Positions 40,375-54,449 of a DNA stretch of 64,000 nt are shown here, piece by piece (positions within the stretch are counted from its first letter, which is position 1; every line of letters begins with the position of its first letter). The notes beneath the pieces were generated by a model, which saw only the letters and a list, made by a program, of their open reading frames with translations, did not search any database and was not told where the DNA came from. Both the position numbers and the translations under genes were made by a program. Source of the DNA: Acarospora socialis (Eukaryota > Ascomycota > Lecanoromycetes > Acarosporales > Acarosporaceae); contig JAMYGW020000016.1 of NCBI GenBank assembly GCA_025617375.2, positions 117,805-181,804 of the forward strand, in the 5' to 3' direction.

Positions 40375-41204
40375 AGCCGATTTTTTAAAGGAGTTTATAA
40401 GAAAAATCAAAAAATTCAGCATTAGAAAAACTCTAATTGTTATTTTTAGTCTAACGGTTTCATTTTATCTTAAAAATTTAATTATTTAACTTTTTGATTT
40501 GAAACTTGAACAATACAAACTTTATCTTATAGGGTCATTTACCTATCTCATTAAAACTTTTACTGAAACGATTTTCGATAATCTTAATATCACTTTTGGG
40601 TATAATCTTAAGATACCTTTTTGAGTTAAAAAAATCTTTAAAAAGGTTTACAATTTGTTTAAGTTAGATAAAAACCTTTAAAGAGGTTTACTATTTGTTT
40701 AAATCTAGAGGGGATCAAAAAATTACAAAGGGTGGTTTTGATTCAAAGGTTAATAGCCCTTCAAATTTAAAGGTTGATAAACCTAATGTGGTTTTATCTA
40801 ATCGTGAACCACGTATGGATCTAAGCAATATTATTAACCCGTCAAATTATGCCAATAACCCCAAAAATCCAGCTCAATCTACTTATAGTGGAACTGTTAC
40901 TGCAAATTATGACACTAGATTAGGGTCGGATCCTAATTATAGAATAAATATACCGGATCCTTATTGTATTGGGGCTAGAGGTTACAGAAGAGGTCTAGTA
41001 AACCAACCTAATGCTAGCTATTTGTCATATACTATGCAAGAGCATTTTCATAGAACGGGTCGTATTAACAATGTTGATTTTATGGATGACAAATCTAAAA
41101 GATATGTTCGTGACTTTATTTTAGCAGAAATACTGGCAGGCCATACTCTTAGTGGTATTTCCCAGAATACTGAAAGAATAAGGGGAAAACTTACAAAATG
41201 ATAA
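40375..41204 (+). CDS. unknown ORF, basic N-terminal segment and soluble C-terminus
   Basis: The open part is 40695-41204 (169 residues, TTG or upstream start; TGA at 41199 is Trp, TAA at 41202). Upstream frames encode a hydrophobic helix (RKTLIVIFSLTVSFYLKNLI) and KLEQYKLYLIGSFTYLIKTF, so the original protein was probably longer and anchored. A stop and shift near 40667, by a local duplication of AGGTTTAC.ATTTGTTTAA, separate them. C-terminal text: YSGTVTANYDTRLGSDPNYR, SYTMQEHFHRTGRINNVDFM, RYVRDFILAEILAGHTLSGI. No family recognised. Confidence 0.45.
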
Positions 41205-41555
41205 AGATGCTAAATAAAAAGAGGTTTATTTAGTATTTTTAAGTTAATAAAGCAAAGTAAAAAAAAAATTAGTGCAAAGATTCTAATCATGGTTATTGTA
41301 GTTTGTTGCGTGGTTCGTTTTTGGTTCTAGCCCTATAGTTATTATCACTGGTTGTTGGGATTTCTAGGAATAATATTTTACATATAACTATTGTAATAAG
41401 ATATTTATAAAAATAATCTTATTAAACTCAAATTATATTTAATTAATAGCTTAGGACAATTTGGTTTTAAATCTTTTACGATTAAGTCGGATTTACCATC
41501 TAAATTTAAAGGTAATTTAATATTAAAAATTAAGACTATAAGATTTAAACCTCAA
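41205..41555. other. spacer
   Basis: AT-rich, no gene or repeat recognised. Confidence 0.4.
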
Positions 41556-41628
41556 TACGTTGTAGACTAATCGGTAAGTCATAAATTTTTGGTATTTATT
41601 ATTGAGTGTTCGAATCACTCCAACGTAA
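41556..41628 (+). tRNA. trnQ: tRNA-Gln(TTG)
   Basis: Perfect acceptor TACGTTG/CAACGTA, D-arm GACT/AGTC, perfect anticodon stem TAAAT/ATTTA with loop TTTTGGT (anticodon TTG), T-arm GAGTG-TTCGAAT-CACTC, discriminator A. Confidence 0.92.
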
Positions 41629-41739
41629 GACAATAATTTATATCTAAACAAATGTTTAACCCGATAAATTATATAAAATATGCCCATTTTAGCATACATT
41701 AACTAATTTAAATTATACATAATAAAAAAAGTATAAAAA

Positions 41740-41814
41740 GGTGGATCTAGTTCAAAAGGTAGAACAACTGTATGTGGAATAGTAAGTTCTCTGTTCAAGT
41801 CAGAGTATCCTCCC
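41740..41814 (+). tRNA. trnH: tRNA-His(GTG)
   Basis: Acceptor GGTGGAT/ATCCTCC (one mismatch), D-arm GTTC/GAAC, anticodon stem ACTGT/ATAGT around ATGTGGA (GTG), T-arm CTCTG-TTCAAGT-CAGAG, and the His-specific discriminator C. Confidence 0.9.
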
Positions 41815-41959
41815 TAGATGCCAGCCTTTTGCTTACAAGGGTGTTTTTAACTAACTTAATTTTTAATAAAATAAAACGGATTATTTAGTTAATAGTTTAT
41901 GGTTTATAAATATAAAGTAAAGTTTAACTTTTTAATTTTTAATCTAATTCTTTAGCCCT

Positions 41960-42074
41960 AAAAAGATAAAAAGATAAAAAGATAAAAAGATAAAAAGATA
42001 AAAAGATAAAAAGATAAAAAGATAAAAAGATAAAAAGATAAAAAGATAAAAAGATAAAAAGATAAAAAGATAAA
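41960..42074. repeat. 8-bp tandem repeat (GATAAAAA)n
   Basis: About 14 head-to-tail copies of GATAAAAA just before trnM; likely replication slippage. Confidence 0.9.
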
Positions 42075-42096
42075 CTATAAGATATATGAAAAAACC

Positions 42097-42169
42097 GCCC
42101 GGATAGTTCAATTGGTTAGAACATTAATTTCATGCATTAACAATGAGAATTCGAGTTTCTCTCCTGGCT
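42097..42169 (+). tRNA. trnM: tRNA-Met(CAT)
   Basis: Acceptor GCCCGGA/TCCTGGC (one mismatch), D-arm GTTC-AATTGGTTA-GAAC, perfect anticodon stem TTAAT/ATTAA with TTCATGC (CAT), T-arm GAGAA-TTCGAGT-TTCTC. Confidence 0.9.
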
Positions 42170-42273
42170 AGTTATGATTTTTTGTTATGTATGTTAAAAA
42201 CATAATTAAATAAATAAAACCTAATAATATTTTAGGGTATAACATCAAAATAATTTGTATAAACCAGATTTGA

Positions 42274-44939
<2,666 letters not shown>

Positions 44940-45002
44940 TTTTTATAAAAATTTAAGTTTAGATAAAAAAAAACGGTTTTGGCCATATAAGAATAGTAAA
45001 AA

Positions 45003-45073
45003 GTCTCATTAGCTTAATGGTAAAGCGAAATACTCCTAATATTAAGATCAAAGTTCGAGTCTTTGATGGGATT
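45003..45073 (+). tRNA. trnR: tRNA-Arg(CCT)
   Basis: Acceptor GTCTCAT/ATGGGAT (G-T pairs), D-arm GCTT/AAGC, anticodon stem AAATA/TATTA (one mismatch) with loop CTCCTAA (CCT), perfect T-arm CAAAG-TTCGAGT-CTTTG. The body is like those at 53492 and 59870, which carry other anticodons. Confidence 0.7.
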
Positions 45074-45403
45074 ATATATATATATTTACTCTGGTTTATT
45101 TAATTTTTATTTACATCTTTATTAATTATATTTTGTTTAAATCACACAAAAAAAAAACAAAAAAAAAACAAAAGAAAAGCTTTAGTGTTAGATTTAACTT
45201 GAGGTTAATCCGCCAAGGGTTTACCTAGTCAAACTTGTTTATATATTATCTCTAAAGTATTATAAACTTTATTAAACTGCAGATGTACATAAATTATTTT
45301 AAATCTATTACTCTTTGAGTTTATAATATACTCTTTTTTGAAATTATAATAAATTAATAACATTCAAATAAAAGTAAAATAATTTTTGGTTATTTAAACT
45401 AAA
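45074..45403. other. spacer
   Basis: AT-rich, short poly-A/C runs near 45140-45175; no gene recognised. Confidence 0.4.
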
Positions 45404-45473
45404 GGGATATAGTAGATGGTTCTACAGTTTGATTGCAGATCAGAAATAAGAGGTTCGATTCCTCTATATCTCT
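45404..45473 (+). tRNA. trnC: tRNA-Cys(GCA)
   Basis: Acceptor GGGATAT/ATATCTC, anticodon stem TTTGA/TCAGA with loop TTGCAGA (GCA), perfect T-arm AGAGG-TTCGATT-CCTCT. D-arm GTAGATGGTTCTAC. Confidence 0.88.
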
Positions 45474-45822
45474 CCTTAAAGCTTGTTGAAAAGCATTTCA
45501 ACTTATGGTTTAATTATAAGTTTTTAATATTGTTTTTATATTACTTAGAATTTACTTAACATGAGAATTATATTTATACTAACTAGTTGGCAATAATACC
45601 ACTCTAAGTTTATTATTTTTATTATCTAGCTAAAGAGGAAAAGTTTTACCACGCCCTTTTTTTTATACAAAAATTTAACAAAATTTAAAGTTTTATATAA
45701 ATCTATATAAGGCAAGGAAAATTTTTAATAAAACCACATAGATGTATGTGGTGTTACAAAATCGCTTACATTATTAGAGCGATTATGAGGGAAATTTCAA
45801 GATATATATATTTATCTTTTTT
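45474..45822. other. nad4 upstream spacer
   Basis: AT-rich leader with several short hairpins (for example CCACATAGATGTATGTGG at 45734-45751 and TCGCTTACATTATTAGAGCGA near 45762-45782). No gene. Confidence 0.45.
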
Positions 45823-48706
45823 ATGTTACTTATGCTTTTATTGTTAATACCTATACTAGGTATCTTTATTATTTCAACAGGTATGTTTGATGAACTTTCC
45901 GCGATAAATATAAAACGAATTAAAGTTATTGCCTTAACTACATCAATAGTAAACTTATTTGTATCCTTAATAATCTTTATATTATTTGATTTTTCTAGTA
46001 ATCAATTTCAATTTGTTCAAGAATACCATGAAATAACTAGCTTTGATTTTTATTTAGGTGTAGATGGTTTATCTATATATTTTGTACTTTTAACTACGAT
46101 AATAATTCCTATTTCTTTTTTATCTAATTGAACTTCTATTTCAGAAAATGTAAGATCATATGTAATAATTATTTTATTACTAGAGACATTATTATTAGCA
46201 GTGTTTTTAGTATTAGATATTTTATTATTTTATATTTTTTTTGAGAGTATTCTTCCCCCATTATTTATACTAATAGGGTTATTTGGATCAAGTAATAGAG
46301 TTAGAGCGAGTTTTTACCTATTTTTATATACACTTTTAGGGTCATTATTCTTATTACTTTCTATTCTTACAATGTCTTCAATAATGGGAACTACAGATTT
46401 TGATGCATTATACAAAACTAACTTTAATTACTATACTAATTTATTTTTATTTTATGGTGTTTTCATAGCTTTTGCGGTTAAAACTCCTACAATTTTTTTA
46501 AACACTTGACTTTTAAAAGCTCATGTGGAATCACCTTTAAGTGGTAGTATTATTTTAGCAGGTAAAACTGTGCCTGCTTTAAACTTAGCTATATGCTGGA
46601 AACACCTTAAAAACTTTTACATGCAAGTTATAAGGTCAATCAGCAGGAAACTATTTGCGATTAGCAGTTTTAATCATAAATTTTGAGAAGATTTATTGTT
46701 AAAATTAAATATTATTAATTTATTTAAAATACTTAATTTAATTAATATAAAATTAAATAGGATCCTCAGAGGCCATACGCTAAGAGTATTTAATTCAAAT
46801 ACAAATTCAAATAAAAACTATAATATAAATTGCGCAGATTTTAATGAAAATGCTATTTCTTATCAAACGAATAGTAAATTAAGTTGTTATCTGGCAGGAT
46901 TAATTGAAGGAGATGGTAATATATATATTCCGAAAAATAATAAAAATGCTTGTGTAATATCAATAGCATTTAATAGTAAGGATTTACCTTTAGCTTTAAT
47001 AATACAGAAAGAATTAAATATCGGTAATATTTATAAAATAAAGGGTAAAAACGCATATACTTATAGTATAAGTGATTTAAAAGGATTAATAAAAACAATA
47101 AATTTAATAAATGGTTATATGAGAACACCTAAAATTGTACCGTTGCATAAACTTATAGAAATTATTAATAAAAAAGGATATAATATAAATAAATTACCAT
47201 TAGACTATACTAATCTTAACACAAATGCATGACTTTCTGGCTTTATAGAAGCGGATGGTCATTTTTATATTAGAGTAACAAAAAATAAAAATTGTTCTAG
47301 TTATAAAATTGCTTGTATGTTAGAGTTAGCTCAAAAAGCGATTAATCCAAATAATGATAGTTTACTTAATATTATGACTGATATTAGTACATTTTTATCT
47401 TGTATATTAAAGTTTAGAAGTAAAAATAAACAATATTGAATAAGAACGTGTAATTTAAAAGCTAATCTAATATTAAAAGATTATTTAGAAAACTATCCTT
47501 TATTTAGTAGTAAATATTTAGATTATATAGAATGAAAAAAAGTGTTAAAATATATTGAGAAAAAAGAGCAAGGTAAAAACCTAGAAAATATTATTAAAAT
47601 AAAAAACAAAATAAATTCAAAGAGAATTTATTTTAGTTGAAATCATTTAAATAAATTTTATAAATATTTTTAGTAAAATATATAATACTAAGATATGGTC
47701 CGATCCATCATGTAAATGATGGCGTACCTTCCTAACCAATAATAAATTTCTCAATCAATTAAAAGACCTAATTGATATTTATTTTAGTTAGAGGCTAATG
47801 TCATATCCTGAGAAAGGAAGAAGGTCAACAAAATTTTTTTCGATAGTTTTAAAATTAAGCCTTTATGGTATTCTTAGATTAATTTTACCGCTATTACCTA
47901 AAGCTTCTTTAGATTACACATATATAGTATATCTTATAGGAGTTATAACTATTATATATGCTAGTTTAAGTACTTTAAGAACTATAGATGTTAAAGAACT
48001 TATTGCTTATTCTTCTGTATCTCATGCAGCTGTATATCTAATGGGTGTATTTAGTAACACAATACAAGGAATAGAAGGAGGGATCACTTTAGGATTAGCC
48101 CATGGTTTTGTTTCTTCTGGTTTATTTATTTGTGCTGGAGGTGTTTTATATGATAGATCTTCTACTAGATTGATTACTTACTATAGAGGTATAGCTCAAG
48201 TAATGCCTTTATTTTCTATATTATTTTTTATACTCTGTTTAGGTAATGCTGGAACACCGTTAACATTTAACTTCATTGGTGAGTTTATGTGTCTTTATGG
48301 TACTTTTGAAAGATTACCTTTATTAGGGATTTTTTCAAGTTCTTCTATAATATTTTCTGCAGCTTTTACTATATATATGTTTAATAGAATAGCATTTGGA
48401 GGTTCATTTTCTAAATATTTCCTAGTTAATATACCTGATCTGAATAAACGTGAATTCTTTATTTTATTAACATTAGTTGTGTTTACTGTAGTACTAGGTA
48501 TATACCCATCACCAGTTTTAGATGGTTTACATTATTCTGTGTCTTGTTTAATCTATAATAGCCCAATAGATTATGATATAAATAGTTTATCCTCTTTATT
48601 ACCTTTTTTTGTATACAAAAAAAGTATGAAAAATAAAAAAAATAATCTTTCAACTTTTCATCATTGCAAGTTTAGCACTAGTGGGTATTTGGTTTTTATT
48701 AGATAA
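45823..48706 (+). CDS. nad4: NADH dehydrogenase subunit 4, two exons
   Basis: Complex I proton-pumping subunit. Exon 1 45823-46563, exon 2 47843-48706; 534 residues. Blocks: DFYLGVDGLSIYFVLLTTII, YIFFESILPPLFILIGLFG, KTPTIFLNTWLLKAHVESPL, LAYSSVSHAAVYLMG-type ELIAYSSVSHAAVYLMGVFS, LAHGFVSSGLFICAGGVLYD. The last 45 or so residues (after CLIYNSPIDYDINSL) are an oddity. The 3' fragment at 59132-59504 stops at LLPIFV, but here a few bases are lost and the frame reads on to SGYLVFIR. Confidence 0.93.
46564..47673 (+). CDS. LAGLIDADG homing endonuclease, nad4 intron
   Basis: In frame with exon 1, ending TAG 47671-47673. Motifs [14 protein letters not shown] and WLSGFIEADGHFYI (TGA 47229 = Trp) keep both acidic residues. 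FNSKDLPLALIIQKELNIGN and [19 protein letters not shown] are shared with the nad5 intron 3 ORF, its degenerate-motif relative. Looks intact. Confidence 0.9.
46564..47842 (+). mobile_element. nad4 intron, group I
   Basis: Between T 46563 (LAG) and G 47842 (IVLKLSLYG). Core strands GGTCAATCAGCAGGAAAC, GGATCCTCAGAGGCCATACG and CTAAGATATGGTCCGATCC. Confidence 0.88.
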
Positions 48707-50301
48707 TATGTTACAACGGGGTGGAACATTATTCCTTATCTTTGTTTTCAAGATTAGGAATAGCCTTTTCTGTATTGATACATTCAAATCTTAATAACCC
48801 GCCTAAGCCCTATCCCTTTGTAGGTTTAACACTACAAAGTAGAATGGGTCCTAGGAGGACTTGAGAACCTAGGACAAGAGCAATGCCTTGTCCTAAATTA
48901 GTCGCAAAAAAACCACAAAGAGGATTAAAAACTTATGATATTAATATAAAGCAATTAGATTTTGCAGATGCAATTTTATTTGCTTTTATAGACTTCTTTT
49001 TTATTAAGTTAAATCTCTATAATGTATTTAAGTGATTTAAAAACAGTGCTATTTTTAGAGGTTTAATCTTATTATTTTGAGGTGCTCTATGATTAGTTTG
49101 TTATCATTTGCAATTAGGTTGGGATGTATTACAATACGCAAGTGGTATTAGTTCTATCTTAGTTTTAATTTTTTATTCTATCAATATATATAGAAAATCT
49201 GAAAAGAATAAAAGTTTAATGATCTATCTATTAAAAAGCCTTATACTTATTTTTATTTTTTTAGTCCCACTCTGATCATTATTTTATTTTTTTTCAGGTG
49301 CACTTATGCCACTTATATGAATACCTGATTTGGATCTAAATTACTCTATAAATATGGATCTTTTCTCTCAGGATTGGGATACTAGTTTACATAACAACGA
49401 TTTTACTGTTATTGTTTTTGATCTGGAACATAGTCTAAATATGGATCCTAATGATCCGTTAAGAACACCATCCATGCAAAGTTTTGCTTTAGGCTCATCA
49501 CATTCAACTCCTAGCCCTGGCCAGCCAGGAGGAAGCGGAGGTGGTGAAAATATTGCTGCAGTTGGTAATGATCAAGGGTGGGATGAAGATTGAAATAAGA
49601 TGGTTAATTTATCACCAAGCCCTTTTGCTCATGAACCGCTTAATATTGGGGGGCATAATTTGCCACAGGTACAACCTGAATTTAATAATCAGGTACAACC
49701 AGGTGGCCAAATTTTACAACTAGCCTTAAATCCAATTATACAACAAGCCTTGCCAGCATTTCAACCACCGGTGCAACTTGCTCCTAATATAGCTCAAGCT
49801 GCACAAGTTGCACCTCTAAATGTTATAGACATAGAACATGTTGTATCTTGTTACCCTGGTGTTAATCCTGATCTAATACCTAATAATGCTAGTAACATGT
49901 TAAGGGATAGTAATCATCCTGATGGAATTTTGTTAAAAAAAATTTGGCCTAAACGTATAACTACTTATAGTTACCATTATAGCCTTCGCCTTGAACAAGA
50001 GAATTTACATATGGTAGCTTACGGTCCCTTTTCGCGTAATCATTTTTTAAAGGAAGCTATTGCTGTTCCAGAACAAATTGCTGACACACATCAAGGATTA
50101 GGTTTTGCAGTACCTATAAGTAAAGAGTTTAATGAAAAACTCAGTACAGGAACCATTAAATTAAAAGTTAATGGACAAGATCCAACCTACTTTGTTCCTG
50201 GACAAAATAGGTTAAATCATTTTTGGGTACCTAAGAGTGATAATCCTTATGTATCTCATTACACATATTGTTATAAATGTCCATTTACTACTAATGTATA
50301 A
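48707..50301 (+). CDS. unknown membrane ORF with COX1-tail-like junction
   Basis: Open in code 4 from just after the nad4 stop to TAA 50299-50301 (about 530 codons); start unclear, first ATG 48845. LNNPPKPYPFVGLTLQS (about 48793-48843) resembles the COX1 C-terminus. Then come membrane segments (AILFAFIDFFFIKL, FRGLILLFWGALWLVCYHL, GISSILVLIFYSINIY, LKSLILIFIFLVPLWSLFYF), a Pro/Ser/Gly linker (STPSPGQPGGSGGGE) and a Gln/Pro/Ala-rich stretch. The soluble C-terminus holds YSYHYSLRLEQENLHMVAYG and SHYTYCYKCPF. No family recognised; it fits the membrane-linker ORF type. Confidence 0.5.
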
Positions 50302-50339
50302 TACAGGGCTTTATTTTCCATATTATTTTTTAGTAATTA

Positions 50340-50495
50340 TTTTTTATATATTAATGCAACTAGACTAAATAACATTAATTTCTGGTTATTACCTTTTAGT
50401 TTAACTCTATTTTTATTGGCTAATGGGGTGGAAAATGGAGCAGGAACTTTTTGGACTCTTTACATTTTTTATATATTACTTGTATTAGCATAATT
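50340..50495 (+). pseudogene. cox1: cox1 internal fragment
   Basis: [20 protein letters not shown] then [13 protein letters not shown] matches the region of COX1 (NNISFWLLP...VENGAGTGWTVYPPL) before the second copper-binding helix. It then stops. Isolated relic. Confidence 0.6.
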
Positions 50496-50760
50496 AAGCT
50501 TGTATATGGTTTTAAAGTATTGAGAAATGATAAATTATATGTTTGTAATTCTACTTTTGATCTATTAGCTTATATTACAAGAAAATTATTGTTTAAAATA
50601 TGGTTGTAAAGTGGGTTTTGTAGGTTTAGGTCTAGTAGGTATTTGGTTTTTATTAGATAGTATGTTGGAAGCAGGTAATCATGATAATGTATTTACTGTT
50701 TTAATAGGTAAATATGTTAAACTTGTTATTTGTAATTTTACTCATTTTTTTTAATTTTAT
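50496..50760. other. spacer with short coding relic
   Basis: About 50615-50660 reads VGFVGLGLVGIWFLLDSMLE, and the end of nad4 (48675-48715) has LALVGIWFLLDNMLQ in another frame: a shared relic of unknown origin. Confidence 0.4.
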
Positions 50761-50834
50761 GATCCATTATTTTTTATTAAATGGTTTCACCATTTCCTTT
50801 ATATTTACTTTTCTTCTGGTTTCTTTTTATTTAG

Positions 50835-51785
50835 ATGACGGAAGATTTTCTGATAATAAAATTATTAAAAATCTACGAATTTTATCTTTTTTATTTATTT
50901 TTTATATTACATATTTATTATAATTTTTCTGACTCTTTGAATAATTTAGATCTCTTGCATGTAGCTGAAAACAGTAGTAATTCTAAGAGTAATAATGTAT
51001 CTATTGGTGCTAATGTTAAGTAAAGATGCTGCAAAAGAAATAGCTAAAGGAATTAGTAATCTAGGTTCAAATATAGGGTTAGGTGCTACTGCTGCTGGTG
51101 TTGCATCAATGAATATTGAAGGTAAAACAATAGCTAAATCTTCAATGCCTCCTTTACAAAAAGATTGTATTGTAGTAGGTAGTGCTACAATTGGTGCTGG
51201 TGTTCATGTGGCCGCTTCTGCGGTTAAAAAAAGGGTAACTTTGATTTAGGTCGAAACGGTAAATCATTTAATGGTGGTATTAGTAAATTATTTGATGATG
51301 ATCAATTAAACAATAGTGCTTTATATGATTTAACTCTTGGTATTCCGTTTATTAATTATGGTTGTTTATTATTAGTTTTAATATTGTTAATACAGATATT
51401 ATTTAAGTTTTATTTAGACGAAAGAAAAGTAAAACTTAATTTATCTAGTTTTCTAGGCTCTAGTTTTAATGATAAATTAAACTATTATTTACTTAAAATT
51501 ATAGTACTAAATAAAAAAATGAGTAATTTTTATATTTGATTTATCTTAATTATATTGATAATTGGATTATTTTGTTCTAGTTATTTTACTGCTGAGTTAC
51601 ATAATAACTTAGATGTTTATGTAAATTCACACATTAATAATTATTTACCTTTTTTGTTCAATTATACTATTAAAATTAATAATAAATCTAGTACTGTGTT
51701 AAAAATACCACAAAAAATACAAATCAAAACTAGTACAACAGCCGCAGTTCAACCAATAAAAAAAATCTGTACGAAAGTACAGTGA
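50835..51785 (+). pseudogene. paralog of the 2409 ORF, frameshifted
   Basis: MTEDFLIIKLLKIYEFYLFY starts it, breaking after SIGANVK (51021). A second frame continues KDAAKEIAKGISNLGSNIGL and IVVGSATIGAGVHVAASAVK. A third gives FNGGISKLFDD, LYDLTLGIPFINYG, two membrane segments (CLLLVLILLIQILFKFYL; FILIILIIGLFCSSYF) and a polar end (TKVQ at 51783). Two shifts (about 51020 and 51235). Shows the full-length design: N-terminal anchor, Gly/Ala core, C-terminal double anchor. Confidence 0.6.
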
Positions 51786-51839
51786 AAATTTTGCGGTTGA
51801 AAGAATAGAGAAAATGGGAAAAGATAAGAGATCTTTTTC

Positions 51840-52805
51840 TTCCTCCACTATTTCTTTTTCATTGCATAAAGCTTCTAAAATACCCCCATAATTACCAATT
51901 ATTAATAATGAATATACTTCGGTATATCCTTGCCTTAACATTTTGCCTTATACACCTATTGTTAAACAATACTCTTATTCAGCATTTTCTTATAAAGATA
52001 TTGTTAATGATTTAAAAAATAAATCAGTTATATGTGGTTTAATAAAGTTAAAAAAGAGGTTTACGTAGGTAGTGCGGTGGATGCTCAACAACGTTTAAGA
52101 AGATATTATTCTTTATCTAACCTAATTAATCAAAAAAATAGTCGAATAGAAGTATATTATAGTCTGGACATAATAACTACTCTTTTTTTTTATACTACAA
52201 GTGTGTGGTGAAAGGGCTACTGTACCTTCACAGATTCTTTTACAGAGAGAAAAGTTTTATTTGGATTGAGCTTTAAAAACATATCATTTAGATGTTTTAA
52301 ATATTAGACCTGTAAGAGGATCTGAACAAAACTTTAGATTTTCAAATTAAATTCTTTTTAAGTTAATCGGTAAAACATAAAGATAATACTCGACTTATAT
52401 TAAGGCTAGCGAAACTAAAGGAAAATAATCCTAATTTCAATAAGTTAAATCTAGTTAGTATGCGTATTAATATAAAAATAATACATAAAGAAACAAAGAG
52501 AATAATTATGTAGTCTTCTTTATCAAAAGCCGCAAAAGATCTTAAGACCACCAGTAAAACTCTTAAAAGTTACATAAAAGATAAGACACTTTTCAGAGGT
52601 GAGTATGAAATAAAAGATTTTAAGCCTCAATCTAATGCTCTTTTTGTTAAAGTTACTAAGCTAGAGACAAACACAATAGATGTATATGATTCAATTAGAA
52701 AAGCTGCTATGGGGTTAAAACAAGTGTCTCTACTATTCGTAGATATCTTTCAAATAATACTCTTAAACCTTTAAAAGGTAAATATAAAATAAGTTTATTA
52801 TAAAG
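51840..52805 (+). pseudogene. GIY-YIG endonuclease with NUMOD1 tail, decayed
   Basis: Parallel to 57690-59095. LPIINNEYTSVYPCLNILPY, then the GIY-YIG half with deletions (the first motif is damaged), and IIHKETKRI, SSLSKAAKDLKTTSKTLKSY, DKTLFRGEYEIKDF as NUMOD1 repeats. Many frameshifts. Here the nuclease and NUMOD1 parts are adjacent, unlike in the second copy. Confidence 0.65.
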
Positions 52806-53490
52806 AATAATTTATTTTTGCCAATCTTTTTAAAAATTGTTTTTAAAATTTATAATGTATAAATACCATTAATTTTCATATAACTAGAGGGAAGATAGAA
52901 AAGTTGAATAAATAAACGATAACTCTTAAAATATAGAGTTTTTAGTATAATAGTGCGTAATCGGGAGACAGAATATTTTGTTAGTTTGTTTAATTAAGTA
53001 AAAATTCATGATACTCTCATTAGCTTAAAAGTAAATTAGAATCCTTTTGTATGTAGATTTAAGTCAACAAGTTGGGTGAGAATTTATATATTATTGTTTA
53101 TTTAATTTTTTTAATTATAATTAAGAAATTTACTTAAAGGTATTATTTTTAACTTCCTATAAATAGATTGAAGCGGTATACACTTTAATCTAAAATATCT
53201 TTAACAAAATTTAGTTTTATGGTTTAACATCTTGCATGGTTTTCATCGTTATTTCGTTTCTTAGTTTTCTGCTTTGTAGTTTACACATATTGGTCCTTTT
53301 TATTAAAAAATTAACTTTTTTGTTTTTTTTTTACAAATTAATCTTATACTTATCTTTAACTTATAAGGTAGTATATTTATAATGTTATTTGGCTTGCTTG
53401 CTTAATTAAAGCAAATAATTTATTCAACTTAAATCTCATTGTTTTATTAAACAAGATATAACTAAATAAGTATTTAAGCTTTAAATAAAA
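52806..53490. other. spacer with worn tRNA copies
   Basis: 53013-53085 (CTCTCATTAGCTTAAAAG ... GGGTGAGAAT) is a decayed tRNA of the TCTCAT type. No ORF. Confidence 0.4.
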
Positions 53491-53491
53491 A

Positions 53492-53562
53492 CTCTCATTA
53501 GCTCAATTGTAGAGCAAGATACTCTTGCTATCAGGATCCAAGTTCAAGTGTTGGATGAGAAT
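53492..53562 (+). tRNA. tRNA-like, would be Lys(CTT)
   Basis: D-arm GCTC/GAGC, anticodon stem GATA/TATC with loop CTCTTGC (CTT), T-arm CCAAG/GTTGG (one mismatch), acceptor TCTCAT/ATGAGA with an outer C-A mismatch. Sister of 45003 and 59870. Mismatches suggest a pseudogene, but a role is possible. Confidence 0.4.
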
Positions 53563-54449
53563 CTAAAGTTATATTTTACAACACATATTTCAATAAGTAA
53601 AGTTTTTAATCTAAATAATGTCTTATTATAAAATTTTTTAGTTAAACCTGCATAGTTAAATAGTTAGAACATCAATTTAAACTATTATTTAATAATAAAT
53701 TACTCTATTTTTTGGTTTTAGGCTATACTGTTTTTAATAAAGTAAGTAAATAAGTAAGTAAACAAAGTTAATATAAATATAATGTTAACTTAGTGTTTTT
53801 ACAATTAAATAAAATCTTAAGAGCATAATGGTAGAGCGAAACACTCTCTATTTTTAAAATTAAAAGCTTTAATGTTAATACATTAATAATATAATAATAA
53901 TAAAAAAAATAATCGTAATTTTTCCTAGATTTGTAGGTTTATTTTTAACGCGTGTTTTCATAAGTAAATTATAAGAGAATAATATCGGTTTAACAGTGTA
54001 TAATTTATCAAAATTATCTTTAGACTTTTTTGATCTTTGATCCTATCGAAAAGAGATCTTTTTCCACCCACCCGCTAAAAATACTTCTTTTAGCCCTTTA
54101 AAGTTATTTAATATCCATTAGCCAAAGCAGTTTCAATAATTGTGGGGTTTGAACCTTATAATTATCCTTAAAACTCAGATTATTTACATTTAAGCTAAGA
54201 TCTTTATCTAATGGATTTTCTTTTTACTGTAGTAAGAAAATAAGTAAATATGATGTATATATTATTCATTATTAGCTCATTTCAGTATTTATAGCCATGT
54301 ATAAGCTTATATCTAAATATTACATCTACTATAGATAAAAGTAGTATTTTCCTCCCTATAAATAAACCATTCTTTTAGAACGAAGAAAATTATTTGGTAA
54401 AATAATTTTCAATAACAAAGTAATTTCCATTCCCTTAATATTTAAATAA
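53563..54449. other. spacer: duplicated atp8 end to atp6 leader
   Basis: 53640-53710 is a worn trnM-like copy and 53806-53850 another tRNA scrap. 53920-53970 encodes the ATP8 C-terminus (PRFVGLF, RVFISKL, TAA). 53970-54275 matches 18230-18540. 54355-54449 is the atp6 leader, as at 19690-19791. Confidence 0.65.

Noticed and set aside
41960-42074. CRISPR-like array
   Set aside because: Simple 8-bp tandem repeat without spacers; a mitochondrial context makes CRISPR implausible.
50714-50923. ORF upstream of the 2409 paralog
   Set aside because: Overlaps the MTEDFL frame, which is the one conserved at both loci.
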